Shown one piece after another: positions 49,569 to 58,000 of a DNA stretch of 64,000 nt. Numbering within the stretch: position 1 is the stretch's first letter; each line of letters starts with the position of its first letter. Both the position numbers and the translations under genes were made by a program. The notes below the pieces were generated by a model that was not told where the DNA came from, ran no database searches, and was given only the letters and a program-made list of their open reading frames with translations. Source of the DNA: Kitasatospora sp. NBC_00315 (GTDB lineage: Bacteria; Actinomycetota; Actinomycetes; Streptomycetales; Streptomycetaceae); assembly GCF_041435095.1 (NCBI RefSeq), contig NZ_CP108025.1, positions 3,224,001 through 3,288,000 on the forward strand. The letters are read 5' to 3'.

Positions 49569-51338
49569 CTGTCCACCACCGCTGAACCCACGAAGACCAC
49601 GTTCCGTGAGCTCGGAATCCTTCCGGAGACCGCCGAGGCCCTGGAGGCCGTCGGCATCATCCACCCCTTCCCGATCCAGGAGATGACCCTCCCGGTCGCG
49701 CTGACCGGCCACGACGTCATCGGCCAGGCCAAGACCGGCACCGGCAAGACCCTGGGCTTCGGCCTCCCGCTGATCGAGCGCGTCGTCGTGCGCGCCGACG
49801 TGGACGCCGGCCGGGCCACCGAGGAGCAGCTCTGCGAGAGCCCGCAGGCGCTGATCGTCGTCCCGACCCGCGAGCTGTGCACCCAGGTCACCAACGACCT
49901 GCAGACGGCCGGCAAGGTCCGTGACGTCCGGGTGCTCGCCATCTACGGCGGCCGGGCGTACGAGCCGCAGGTCGAGGCGCTGAAGAAGGGCGTCGACATC
50001 ATCGTCGGCACCCCCGGCCGCCTGCTGGACCTCGCCGGGCAGCGCAAGCTCGACCTCTCCAGGGTCCGCGCGCTCGTCCTGGACGAGGCCGACGAGATGC
50101 TCGACCTGGGCTTCCTGCCCGACGTCGAGAAGATCCTCACCATGCTGCCGGCCAAGCGGCAGACCCTGCTGTTCTCGGCGACCATGCCGGGCCAGGTCAT
50201 CAGCCTCGCCCGCCGGTACATGAGCCAGCCGACCCACATTCGGGCCGCGGCGCCGGACGACACCGGCCACACCGTGGCCAACACCACCCAGCACATCTTC
50301 CGCGCCCACTCGCTGGACAAGGTCGAGATGGTCTCCCGGATCCTGCAGTCCGACGGCCGCGGCCTGGCGATGATCTTCTGCCGGACCAAGCGGACCGCGG
50401 CGGACGTCTCCGACCAGCTGACCCAGCGCGGCTTCGCGGCCGGCGCCGTGCACGGCGACCTCGGCCAGGGCGCCCGCGAGCAGGCCCTGCGGGCCTTCCG
50501 CGCCGGCAAGGTGGACGTGCTGGTCTGCACCGACGTCGCGGCCCGCGGCATCGACGTCGAGGGCGTCACGCACGTCATCAACTACCAGTGCCCCGAGGAC
50601 GAGAAGACCTACCTCCACCGGATCGGCCGCACCGGCCGGGCCGGCGCGTCCGGCACCGCCGTGACGCTGGTCGACTGGGACGACATCCCGCGCTGGCAGC
50701 TGATCAACAAGGCGCTGGACCTGAAGTTCCCGGAGCCCGAGGAGACCTACTCCACCTCGCCGCACCTGTACGAGCTGCTGAAGATCGCCCCGGGCACCAC
50801 CGGCGTGCTGCCGCGCGCCGAGCGCACCCGGGCCGGCCTCGGCGCCGAGGAGGTCGAGGACCTCGGCGAGACCGGCGGACGCGGCTCGCGTTCGGCCGGT
50901 GGCCGGGCCCGGGGTGCCAAGCCCGCCGGTGGCGCCTCCGCACGCGGCGCGGCGGCGCCGGTCGAGGCCCCCGCCGAGGAGAAGCCCGCGCGCAAGCCCC
51001 GCGAGCGCCGCCGCACCCGCGGCGGTACGGACGGCGCCGTCGAGGCGGTGGCGCAGGCCGCCGTGGTCGAGGCCGTCCAGGCCACCGCACCGGCCACCGA
51101 CGCACCGGCCACCGACGGCCCGGCCACCGAGGGCGAGGGCGCTCCGCGCCGCCGCCGGCGCCGTCCGCGCAGCGCCGCGGCCGGCGAGGGCACGGCCACC
51201 GCGCCGGTGACCGAGGCCGCCGCGAAGGCTCCGACCGAGCCGGCCGCCGAGGGCGAGGCGGCCCCGCGCCGCCGCACCCGCACCCGCCGTCCGGCCGCCG
51301 CCGGTGGCGGCGGCGGCGAGGCGACCGCGGCGAGCTGA
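49569..51338 (+). CDS. DEAD-box RNA helicase (apparent CTG start)
   Basis: A 589-residue DEAD-box ATP-dependent RNA helicase. The Q motif is FRELGILPE to FPIQ (residues 12-37). Motif I is AKTGTGKT, II is DEAD (VLDEADEML), III SATMPG, V DVAARGIDVEGV and VI HRIGRTGRAG. The C-terminal 200 residues are Ala/Pro/Arg-rich with basic clusters, probably RNA-binding and disordered. The N-terminus reads STTAEPTKTTFRELG, and the only start preserving the Q motif is CTG at 49569, with GAAGAGG 7 nt upstream; the next ATG (49683) lies past the Q motif. A 16-bp terminator hairpin follows. Confidence 0.88.
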   Translation: MSTTAEPTKTTFRELGILPETAEALEAVGIIHPFPIQEMTLPVALTGHDVIGQAKTGTGKTLGFGLPLIERVVVRADVDAGRATEEQLCESPQALIVVPTRELCTQVTNDLQTAGKVRDVRVLAIYGGRAYEPQVEALKKGVDIIVGTPGRLLDLAGQRKLDLSRVRALVLDEADEMLDLGFLPDVEKILTMLPAKRQTLLFSATMPGQVISLARRYMSQPTHIRAAAPDDTGHTVANTTQHIFRAHSLDKVEMVSRILQSDGRGLAMIFCRTKRTAADVSDQLTQRGFAAGAVHGDLGQGAREQALRAFRAGKVDVLVCTDVAARGIDVEGVTHVINYQCPEDEKTYLHRIGRTGRAGASGTAVTLVDWDDIPRWQLINKALDLKFPEPEETYSTSPHLYELLKIAPGTTGVLPRAERTRAGLGAEEVEDLGETGGRGSRSAGGRARGAKPAGGASARGAAAPVEAPAEEKPARKPRERRRTRGGTDGAVEAVAQAAVVEAVQATAPATDAPATDGPATEGEGAPRRRRRRPRSAAAGEGTATAPVTEAAAKAPTEPAAEGEAAPRRRTRTRRPAAAGGGGGEATAAS

Positions 51339-51359
51339 CCCGGCGACGTCGCACCACAC

Positions 51360-51395
51360 AGGGCGGGCCGGTCCGGGAACGGACCGGCCCGCCCT
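51360..51395 (+). terminator. 16-bp perfect inverted repeat terminator
   Basis: Arms 51360-51375 and 51380-51395 with a GGAA loop, 21 bp beyond the helicase stop. Confidence 0.85.
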
Positions 51396-51460
51396 GCCGT
51401 CGGTCGCCCCTGCCGTCGGCCGCCCCTGCGGCCCACCGATCCGGTCTCCGGCGCGGCCGG

Positions 51461-51518
51461 CCCCGGGTGGCAGACCCTGGATGCCCGACCTCGGGTGGCC
51501 GACCCCGGGTGGCCGATT
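51461..51518 (+). repeat. imperfect direct repeats of GGGTGGC-type
   Basis: CCCCGGGTGGCaGACC, CTCGGGTGGCCGACC and CCCGGGTGGCCGA occur in close succession in the 260-bp spacer between the helicase terminator and the hydrolase gene, with one further degenerate unit between the first two. Confidence 0.5.
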
Positions 51519-51598
51519 GCGCCGCGCCGTCCCGGCTCCCAGGGCCTGCCACGGCCTAGGCTCGGAACCCCGCGTCCGCCCCTGGAGGAGACCGCACC

Positions 51599-52465
51599 AT
51601 GAGCACCCCGCCGTTCCTGAAGCTGCCCGGCTGCGCCCGCTCGCTGCGGCTGGCCACGCCCCGCGGGGAGTTCGCCGCGCTCTGGTCGGACCCGGCCGGC
51701 CCTCCCCTCGGTACGGCGCTGCTGATCCCCGGTTACACCGGCAGCAAGGAGGACTTCATCGCCCTCCTGGAGCCGCTCGCCGAGGCCGGCTACCGCGTGG
51801 TGACCGTCGACCAGCGCGGCCAGTACCGCAGCGGCGGACCGGACGACCCGGCGCCCTACGCGATCGCCGAGCTGGGTGCGGACGTCCGGGCGCTGGGCGC
51901 ACTGCTCACCGGCGGCGGGCCCCTCCACCTGCTCGGGCACTCGTTCGGCGGCCACGTCGTCCGGGAGGCCCTGCTGGGCACCGACGGGGTGCAGCCGTGG
52001 GATTCGCTGACCCTGCTGTCCACCGGCCCGGCGGCGATCGACCCGTCCGAGGCGGCCCGCACCAAGCTGCTGGTCGACGCCCTGGCCACGATGGACCTGG
52101 AGTCCATCTGGCATGTGCTCCAGCAGATGGAGGAGGGCAGCGGCGACCCGGCCCGCCGGCCGGCCCCCGAGGTCGGGCGGTTCCTGCACGAGCGCTGGCT
52201 GGCCAACGTCCCGCAGGCTCTGATCACCATGGGCGGTCACCTGATCTCCGCGCCCGACCGGGTCGACGAGCTGGCCGCCGCCACCCCCGTACTGCCCAAG
52301 CTGGTGCTCTCCGGGGTACGGGACTACGCCTGGCCGGTGGCGGAGCAGTCCCGGATGGCGGAGCGGCTCGGCGCCCTGCGCGTGGTGATCGACGACGCGG
52401 GGCACTCCCCCAACGCCGAGCGGCCCGCCGAGACGGCCGCCGCCCTGGTCCGCTTCTGGTCCTGA
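51599..52465 (+). CDS. alpha/beta hydrolase
   Basis: A 288-residue alpha/beta hydrolase, not closely similar to the one at 45557. LLIPGYTGSKEDF precedes the core, LHLLGHSFGGHVVREA holds the nucleophile Ser, and VLSGVRDYAWPVAEQ and VIDDAGHSPNAERP provide the Asp and His. A helical cap spans about residues 140-215. The ATG follows GGAGGAG at 8 nt. The substrate is unknown. A run of degenerate CCCGTTCCCGGCC-like repeats follows the gene. Confidence 0.88.
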   Translation: MSTPPFLKLPGCARSLRLATPRGEFAALWSDPAGPPLGTALLIPGYTGSKEDFIALLEPLAEAGYRVVTVDQRGQYRSGGPDDPAPYAIAELGADVRALGALLTGGGPLHLLGHSFGGHVVREALLGTDGVQPWDSLTLLSTGPAAIDPSEAARTKLLVDALATMDLESIWHVLQQMEEGSGDPARRPAPEVGRFLHERWLANVPQALITMGGHLISAPDRVDELAAATPVLPKLVLSGVRDYAWPVAEQSRMAERLGALRVVIDDAGHSPNAERPAETAAALVRFWS

Positions 52466-52991
52466 CCCCACTCCCGGCCCGACCGGCCCTCCGGCCCGTT
52501 CCCGGCCCATTCCCGACCCGCGCCCGGCCTGTGTACGGCCCGTTCCCGGCCAACGCCCGCGCCGGGGCGGCGCCGCCGCCGGATCCGGTGGCCCGGCCGC
52601 GCGGATCCGCCCGAGAGGTGTCCGCAGTCACATCTGTCGGGAAACTCGCGGGACAGATTTCGTTAGTTCCGGTAATATTTGAGTCTGTCCGGGAATCTTC
52701 GGCCGTCCCCATCGCGTTGAACACGTGGCCGGACACACCGCCGCGCCGTCACCCGTACCGGCGCCGGTCAGCCGAAACCAGGACTTCACGGGCAGGCAAT
52801 CGCCCGGTAGCAGCACCGCAGCAGAGTGGTCGATGAAGTACCAGCAGTCCGGACGTACCAGCATCCCCGGCAGCCAGGGGGACCAAGTGCCGCAGCAGAC
52901 CGCGGACCGTGCGACGCGACAGACCTTGCAGGGGCTGATCCCGAGTCAGCCACAACCGCCCCGCACACCGGGGCCAGGAAAGGAGAGGCCC
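52466..52991 (+). other. 526-bp spacer with repeats and promoters before a small gene
   Basis: 52470-52555 holds degenerate CCCGTTCCCGGCC-like repeats. An AT-rich island at 52650-52685 contains GGGACA (52650-52655), a 17-nt spacer and TAATAT (52673-52678), a housekeeping promoter candidate. GGACAGA (52651-52657) and TCTGTCC (52684-52690) form a wide dyad around it. A SigR-like promoter follows at 52691-52718. An in-frame ATG at 52833 could extend the next ORF. Confidence 0.5.
52691..52718 (+). promoter_or_regulatory. SigR-type promoter upstream of the 48-residue gene
   Basis: GGGAAT (52691-52696), 19 nt, GTT (52716-52718) fits the SigR consensus exactly. Transcription from about 52725 would cover both possible starts of the small gene. 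Confidence 0.5.
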
Positions 52992-53138
52992 ATGCGCTTC
53001 GAGATTCTCCGACTGGACGACGCCCAGGGTGCCGCCACCGACCGGCTGATCGCCGACGCCGAGACGGTGAACGAACTGGTCCAGGCCGCGGCCCGGACCG
53101 GCGAGCGACTGCTCATCCGCCCGTGCAAGACCGTCTGA
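52992..53138 (+). CDS. 48-residue conserved-type small protein
   Basis: A 48-residue acidic protein starting MRFEILRLDDAQG and ending RLLIRPCKTV, without membrane segment. Short proteins of this type occur in many streptomycetes as far as I recall; the function is unknown. The ATG has a strong AAGGAG 6 nt upstream. The frame stays open back to an ATG at 52833, which would add a 53-residue Pro/Gln-rich extension, but that start has no good ribosome site. It carries one Cys near the C-terminus. A hairpin lies 84 bp downstream. Confidence 0.6.
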   Translation: MRFEILRLDDAQGAATDRLIADAETVNELVQAAARTGERLLIRPCKTV

Positions 53139-53443
53139 CGCCGCCCGGCGCCGCTCCCGCAGGGGAGTGCGCCTCCGCTCCGGAGGCCGGCGAAGCGCCT
53201 GCCGCCGACATCCCGATACCCCACTGACGCCCCGTCGCCGATGAGTCGATGACGGGGCGTCAGTGCGTGCCGGGTCGGGCCCGCCACGTTTGCCGGTGCC
53301 CGCCGCTGGACATCCCCTAGCGGAGGCCGCCCACACGGCGCCGCCGGTGCGAGCCGGCCGGTAGGCCGCACAGACGACGCGACGCACTCCGTACGGGTGA
53401 TCGTCCTTGACGCGGCGGTCCGGAGGGAGGAGCGTTGTCGGCT
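53139..53443 (+). other. 305-bp spacer with terminator
   Basis: Contains the hairpin at 53222-53265 and the promoter region of the DUF6758 gene; nothing else is recognised. Open frames here are shadows or low-complexity. Confidence 0.5.
53222..53265 (+). terminator. 15-bp perfect inverted repeat terminator
   Basis: Arms CACTGACGCCCCGTC (53222-53236) and its complement (53251-53265) with a 14-nt loop. Confidence 0.75.
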
Positions 53444-54082
53444 ATGAGGGGCGAGCCCAGCTGCCCGAGGTGCGCCGGTCGGGTCCGCGCTCCCGGTCTG
53501 TTCTCAGACACTTGGCAGTGCGACCTGCACGGAGCGGTGCACCCGATGCAGCCCGTACTGCCCCCGAGCGTGGAGGCTCTGGGCGTGGCCGTGGCCCGCT
53601 CGCAGGTCCCCGTCTGGATGCCCTGGCCGCTGCCGGTCGGCTGGCTCTACACCGGGATCGCCCATGTCGGTGACGACATCTCCGGTGCGCGGGCCACCGC
53701 GGTGGCCTGCTCGGGCCCGGCGCCGCTCGGCGGATTCGGCGAGCTGGTGCTGGTGGCCGAGGAGCTGGGGGTCGGTCTGGGCGCCCGCTACGCGGGGATG
53801 CCGGGCCCCGACCCGGGCGAGTCCGTCTCCCTGCACAAGCCCGCCGACGCCAAGCTGCTGGCCGCCGGGCGGCCGACGCCGATGTTCCACGTCCCCGACG
53901 CCCCCGCCGACCGCGCGGTCTTCGCGGGCGAGGCGCGCGGGCTCTGGCTGTGGGCGGTGGCCTGGCCCGAGCAGTCGGCGCTGGTGATGTACGACGAACT
54001 GGTGCTCACCGATCTGCGCGACGCCGGCGCCGAACTCGGCCTGCTGCCCTGCGGTGCGCTCTCCCCCCGCCTGCTGGGCTGA
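53444..54082 (+). CDS. DUF6758 family protein
   Basis: A 212-residue protein of a streptomycete family of unknown function. The N-terminus has a zinc-finger-like CPRC pair followed by a third Cys (TWQCDLHG), and the core contains PVWMPWPLPVGWLYTGIAHVGDD, a very characteristic stretch. No enzyme motif is seen. The ATG at 53444 fits how homologues begin in my memory; a TTG at 53435 is better placed relative to GGAGG and remains possible. It is followed 68 bp later by the PHP gene. Confidence 0.75.
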   Translation: MRGEPSCPRCAGRVRAPGLFSDTWQCDLHGAVHPMQPVLPPSVEALGVAVARSQVPVWMPWPLPVGWLYTGIAHVGDDISGARATAVACSGPAPLGGFGELVLVAEELGVGLGARYAGMPGPDPGESVSLHKPADAKLLAAGRPTPMFHVPDAPADRAVFAGEARGLWLWAVAWPEQSALVMYDELVLTDLRDAGAELGLLPCGALSPRLLG

Positions 54083-54149
54083 GGGCGGCGGCGCGGGCTG
54101 ACTATCCTGGGGCGCACCCGGCAAGCGCCCACCCCAGGAGCCCTGACTT

Positions 54150-55010
54150 GTGCGCATCGACCTGCACGCCCACAGCAATGCCTCCGACGGCACCGACAGC
54201 CCGGCCGAGCTGGTGGCCGCGGCCGTGGCGGCGGGCCTGGACGTGGTGGCGCTGACCGACCACGACACCGTCTCGGGCCACGCCGAGGCCGCCGAGGCGG
54301 TCCGGGCGCTGCCCGCCGGCGCCCGGCTCACCCTCGTCCCGGGCGCCGAACTCTCCTGCCACGTGGACGGCATCAGCATGCACCTGCTGGCCTACCTCTT
54401 CGATCCGGCCGAGCCGGCCTTCGCGCGGGAACGCGAACTGGTGCGCACCGACCGGTTCCGGCGCGGCCGGGCGGTCGTGGAGCGCTGCCGGGAGCTGGGC
54501 GCGCCGATCAGCTGGGAGCAGGTCGAGCGGATCGCGGGCTCGGGTTCGGTGGGCCGGCCGCACATCGCCAGCGCGCTGGTCGAGGCGGGCGTGGTGGGAT
54601 CCGTCTCGGACGCCTTCACCGCCGACTGGCTGGCCAACGGCGGCCGCGCCGACGTCCGCAAGCACGAGACGGATCCGGTCGAGGCCGTCCGGCTGGTCCG
54701 GGGCGCGGGCGGCGTGCCGGTCTTCGCCCACCCCGGCGCGGTCAAGCGCGGCCGGACGGTCTCCGACGAGGTGATCGCCGGACTCGCGGCGGCCGGCCTG
54801 GCCGCTCTGGAGGTCGACCACATCGACCACGACGACTCGGCCCGCGCCCACCTACGCGGCCTGGCAGCCGAGTTGGGGCTGCTGACCACCGGCTCCAGCG
54901 ACTACCACGGCAGCCGCAAGACCGTCCGACTCGGCGAGCACACCACCGAGCCGGCGGTGTACGAGGCACTGCTGGCGCAGGCGACGGGGGCCGCGCCGAT
55001 CACGGCGTGA
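54150..55010 (+). CDS. PHP-domain phosphoesterase (TrpH/RNase AM-like)
   Basis: A 286-residue PHP-family metal-dependent phosphoesterase. Metal-binding motifs are DLHAHSNASDG (two His and Asp), ALTDHDTVSG, GAELSCHVDG, VFAHPGAVKRG and GSSDYHGSRK. The insert between about 90 and 190 is typical of TrpH-type enzymes, which hydrolyse 3',5'-nucleoside bisphosphates or trim RNA 5' ends. The GTG has CAGGAG 9 nt upstream. TATCCT at 54103 is a possible -10. The MarC gene follows after 77 bp. Confidence 0.9.
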   Translation: MRIDLHAHSNASDGTDSPAELVAAAVAAGLDVVALTDHDTVSGHAEAAEAVRALPAGARLTLVPGAELSCHVDGISMHLLAYLFDPAEPAFARERELVRTDRFRRGRAVVERCRELGAPISWEQVERIAGSGSVGRPHIASALVEAGVVGSVSDAFTADWLANGGRADVRKHETDPVEAVRLVRGAGGVPVFAHPGAVKRGRTVSDEVIAGLAAAGLAALEVDHIDHDDSARAHLRGLAAELGLLTTGSSDYHGSRKTVRLGEHTTEPAVYEALLAQATGAAPITA

Positions 55011-55087
55011 CACGCCGGGGCCGCGCCCACGATCGCGACCCGCCGTCGACACCGGGACAATTCGGGCATGAGCGAGAACCCGGCCCG

Positions 55088-55702
55088 ATGAGTCTCTTCG
55101 ACGTCACGACGTTCGGATCACTGTTCGTCACCCTTTTCGTGATCATGGACCCGCCCGGCACCATCCCGATCTTCCTGGCCCTCACCTCCGGCCGGGCGCA
55201 CCGGGTGCAGCGCCGGATGGCCTGGCAGGCCGCCGCCGTGGCGCTCGGCGTGATCACGACCTTCGGGCTGTTCGGCCGCCGGATCCTGGACTACCTGCAC
55301 GTGTCGATCCCGGCCCTGCAGGTCTCCGGCGGCGTCCTGCTGCTGCTGATCGCGCTCGACCTGCTGACCGGGAAGATCGAGGAGCCCACCCAGACCAAGG
55401 ACGTGAACGTGGCGCTCGTCCCGCTGGGCACCCCGCTGCTGGCCGGGCCCGGCGCCATCGTGGCGGTCATCCTGGCCGTCCAGGGCGCGGACACCGGCGC
55501 GAAGCAGCTCGCGGCGTGGTGCGCCATCGTGGCGATCCATGGCGTGCTGTGGCTGACGATGCGCTTCTCACTGCTCATCATCAGGGTCATCAAGGAGGGC
55601 GGCGTGGTCCTCATCACCCGGCTGTCGGGCCTGCTGCTCTCCGCGATCGCCGTCCAGCTGACCGCCAACGGCGTCTTCGGCTTCATCGACGCGTACGGCT
55701 GA
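55088..55702 (+). CDS. MarC family integral membrane protein
   Basis: A 204-residue protein with six hydrophobic segments, matching the MarC/UPF0056 family in length. Landmarks are LFVIMDPPGTIPIFLALT in the first segment and VPLGTPLLAGPGAIVAVI in the fourth. Despite the name, MarC is not established as a drug exporter and its function is unknown. The ATG at 55088 is used because homologues start close to the first segment; an in-frame GTG at 55007 overlaps the PHP stop. Confidence 0.88.
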   Translation: MSLFDVTTFGSLFVTLFVIMDPPGTIPIFLALTSGRAHRVQRRMAWQAAAVALGVITTFGLFGRRILDYLHVSIPALQVSGGVLLLLIALDLLTGKIEEPTQTKDVNVALVPLGTPLLAGPGAIVAVILAVQGADTGAKQLAAWCAIVAIHGVLWLTMRFSLLIIRVIKEGGVVLITRLSGLLLSAIAVQLTANGVFGFIDAYG

Positions 55703-55737
55703 CCGCGCACCGGCGGGGCCGGGCGCCCGGCCTGCGG

Positions 55738-56385
55738 TCAGTCCAGCGGGACCGCCCGCCGCAGCGGATCCCGCAGGTCGGTGCCGTGCCGCAGCCAGAG
55801 CTCCTCCAGGGCTGCCGCGCCGTGCACCCGCTTGTGGCCGGCCTCGTTGGGCGTCATCGGCAGCAGCGGCAGGAAGCGGACCGGATCGGCCGGATCGTCC
55901 AGCTCCAGATCCGGCACCAGTCCGCCCGGTTCGGCGGCCAGCACGGACGTGAAGGGCGCCCCCTCCCAGAGCGGGGAGCCCAGGTCCAGCGAGCCGCCGG
56001 GGGCCACCACCAGCCCCTCGACCTGCGGAGTGGCGGCGAAGACGGCCAGCGTGCGGAGCACGTCGTCGCGCCCCCCGCGAACCGTGAGCACCAACTCGGC
56101 GCGGGGGCCGCGCACCGGGTCGGCGACCGCCGCGGTCGGATCGGCCATCGGCGTCGCGGCCATGCCCAGGGTGGCGTACCGGACCAGCCCCTCGGCGTCC
56201 GGACCGAAGCGCAGCACCTCGATCCGGTCGGTGCCGAGGAAGGTGACGGCCGCTCGGCCGCTCGGTTCGCCGAAGGTGGTCAGCAGCCGGGCCTCGACGG
56301 CGGCCAGGACGGCCTCGCGACCGTGACGGCCGGGGCCGTGCGGGTCGCCGGACGGGTCACCGAAGAGGGGGAAGTCGTGCGCCAT
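55738..56385 (-). CDS. suppressor-of-fused (SUFU) domain protein
   Basis: A 215-residue soluble protein with a bacterial SUFU-like domain. It includes RAELVLTVRGG, LPLLPMTPNEAGHKRVHGAAALEELW, where the MTPNEA segment is typical. SUFU proteins act as immunity proteins against polymorphic toxins in some loci, but no toxin is adjacent, and this family is widely kept alone in streptomycetes. TACGCT lies 7 nt before the ATG with no ribosome site, so the message may be leaderless. Confidence 0.8.
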   Translation of the reverse strand: MAHDFPLFGDPSGDPHGPGRHGREAVLAAVEARLLTTFGEPSGRAAVTFLGTDRIEVLRFGPDAEGLVRYATLGMAATPMADPTAAVADPVRGPRAELVLTVRGGRDDVLRTLAVFAATPQVEGLVVAPGGSLDLGSPLWEGAPFTSVLAAEPGGLVPDLELDDPADPVRFLPLLPMTPNEAGHKRVHGAAALEELWLRHGTDLRDPLRRAVPLD

Positions 56386-56807
56386 GCCGGTGAGCGTAAC
56401 CCGCCGCCGGATACCGGCTTGTGAACACCCCAGCGGTGAGGCCCGGCCAGCTGTTAATGTGAGCAGCTGGCCACCGGGCACTTCTGTCGTCCCGGGGCAG
56501 CGGCGCGAAGGAGGTGGTTGCGGTGGATACCAGCCGACCATGCAGTACCGGCAGCTCTGCCCGGCCCGGACGCCTTCCCCGTACCCGTCACCACACCAGC
56601 TGAAACAGCTGCGTCTGCCGCGGTGACCGAGGCGGCATCAGTTCGAGCCGGGAGAGCACCCTCCCCGGAGCCGCGTCGTCCCGCATCGTGCCCCAGCAAG
56701 GCCGAGGACCGACCGCAGGCACCGGATTCCATCGGTGTTCCTCGCCGCCGCACCCCGGCTGATCCCCTCGTGCCGCCGTGCGACGGCTCCTGCCCAAGGA
56801 GCCTGCC
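56386..56807 (+). promoter_or_regulatory. 422-bp corA leader with hairpin and possible uORF
   Basis: A hairpin (GGCCAGCTG 56445-56453, CAGCTGGCC 56464-56472, loop TTAATGTGAG) is followed by a very strong AAGGAGGTGG (56509-56518). From GTG 56523 a 26-codon ORF runs to 56603. From TTG 56518 a 99-codon Pro-rich frame runs to the corA start and its TGA overlaps that start. Third-position GC is low in both, so these are leader ORFs rather than ordinary genes. CATGCAGTACCGGCAGCTCT (56539-56558) resembles the 3-prime part of M-box RNAs. Confidence 0.4.
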
Positions 56808-57938
56808 ATGTCGATGATCAACAACCTGCGCGCCGCCGTCCGCCCGCACCGGCGCCGTCCGGGCGACGACTCCTACGACTCGATCCACCCCGGCCAGTCC
56901 ACCTCGGCGGTCGTCGACTGCGCGGTCTACCAGGACGGCAAGCGGTACGGCGACAGCTGCAGCCCGCGCGAGGCCGCCCGCCGGGTGAAGGCCGCCAAGC
57001 AGGTCGACAGCGGTGCCTCGTTCAGCTGGATCGGGCTGCACGAGCCCACCGAGGCCGAGTTCGAGGGCATCGCGCAGCGCTTCGGGCTGCACCCGCTGGC
57101 GGTCGAGGACGCGGTGCACGCGCACCAGCGCCCCAAGGTCGAGCGCTACGACGACGTGCTCTTCGCCGTCTTCAAGACCATCCGGTACGTCGAGCACGAG
57201 TCGATCACCCCGACCAGCGAGGTGGTGGAGACCGGCGAGCTGATGGTCTTCGCCGGCCAGGACTTCGTGATCACCGTGCGGCACGGCGGCCACAGCTCGC
57301 TCCAGGAGCTGCGTCGACGGATGGAGGAGGGCGTCGACAACACCGACGGCAGCCGGCTGCTGACCAAGGGGCCGTCCGCCGTCCTGCACGCGATCGCCGA
57401 CCACGTGGTGGACAACTACCTGGTGGTCGCCAACCGGCTGCAGACCGACGTGGACGAGATCGAGTTCGACGTCTTCGCGAACAAGGGCGGCAAGGGCACC
57501 GACGTCGGCCGGGTCTACCAGCTCAAGCGCGAGGTGCTGGAGTTCAAGCGCGCGGTGGCCCCGCTGCTGCGGCCGATGCAGCAGCTCTCCGAGCCGCTCC
57601 AGCGACTGGTCGACCCCGACATCCAGAAGTACTTCCGGGACGTCGCGGACCACCTGGCCCGGGTGACCGAGCAGGTGCACGGCTTCGACGAGCTGCTGAA
57701 CTCGCTGCTCCAGGCCAACCTCGCGCAGGTCTCGGTCGCGCAGAACGAGGACATGCGCAAGATCACCGCGTGGGCGGCCATCTTCGCCGTGCCCACCATG
57801 ATCACCGGCGTGTACGGGATGAACTTCCAGCACATGCCCGAGCTCGGCTACAAGTACGGCTATCCGATCGTGCTGGTCAGCATCGCCGCGATCTGCGCCG
57901 GGATGTACCGGGGCTTCCGGCGCAACGGCTGGCTCTGA
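56808..57938 (+). CDS. corA: CorA-family magnesium/divalent-cation channel
   Basis: A 376-residue CorA-type channel. The cytoplasmic domain (residues 1-310) ends in the long stalk helix, and two membrane segments lie at about 318-337 and 348-366. The signature YGMNF is at about 335-339, followed by the acidic MPE loop. It transports Mg2+ and possibly Co2+ or Ni2+ as a pentamer. The ATG has AAGGAG 6 nt upstream. The long leader upstream may be regulatory, and a MgtE-N/CBS protein is encoded 1.8 kb downstream. Confidence 0.93.
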   Translation: MSMINNLRAAVRPHRRRPGDDSYDSIHPGQSTSAVVDCAVYQDGKRYGDSCSPREAARRVKAAKQVDSGASFSWIGLHEPTEAEFEGIAQRFGLHPLAVEDAVHAHQRPKVERYDDVLFAVFKTIRYVEHESITPTSEVVETGELMVFAGQDFVITVRHGGHSSLQELRRRMEEGVDNTDGSRLLTKGPSAVLHAIADHVVDNYLVVANRLQTDVDEIEFDVFANKGGKGTDVGRVYQLKREVLEFKRAVAPLLRPMQQLSEPLQRLVDPDIQKYFRDVADHLARVTEQVHGFDELLNSLLQANLAQVSVAQNEDMRKITAWAAIFAVPTMITGVYGMNFQHMPELGYKYGYPIVLVSIAAICAGMYRGFRRNGWL

Positions 57939-57944
57939 ACCCCC

Positions 57945-57999
57945 GAAGGGCCGGGCCGGGCCCGGCCCCCACGGGTGGGGGCGCCGCCCGGCCCGGGCG
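57945..57999. terminator. imperfect GC-rich inverted repeat between convergent genes
   Basis: The core GCCCCCAC / GTGGGGGC (57965-57972, 57975-57982) is extended by CCGGGC-type outer arms. It separates corA and the convergent EamA gene. Confidence 0.65.
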
Positions 58000-58000
58000 G

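Noticed and set aside
52833..52991. N-terminal extension of the 48-residue protein from ATG 52833
   Set aside because: No ribosome site and a low-complexity Pro/Gln-rich sequence, while the internal ATG has a strong AAGGAG. Kept as an alternative only.
55738..56385. Immunity gene of a polymorphic toxin system (SUFU)
   Set aside because: No toxin, secretion or repeat gene is adjacent, and neighbours are core genes.
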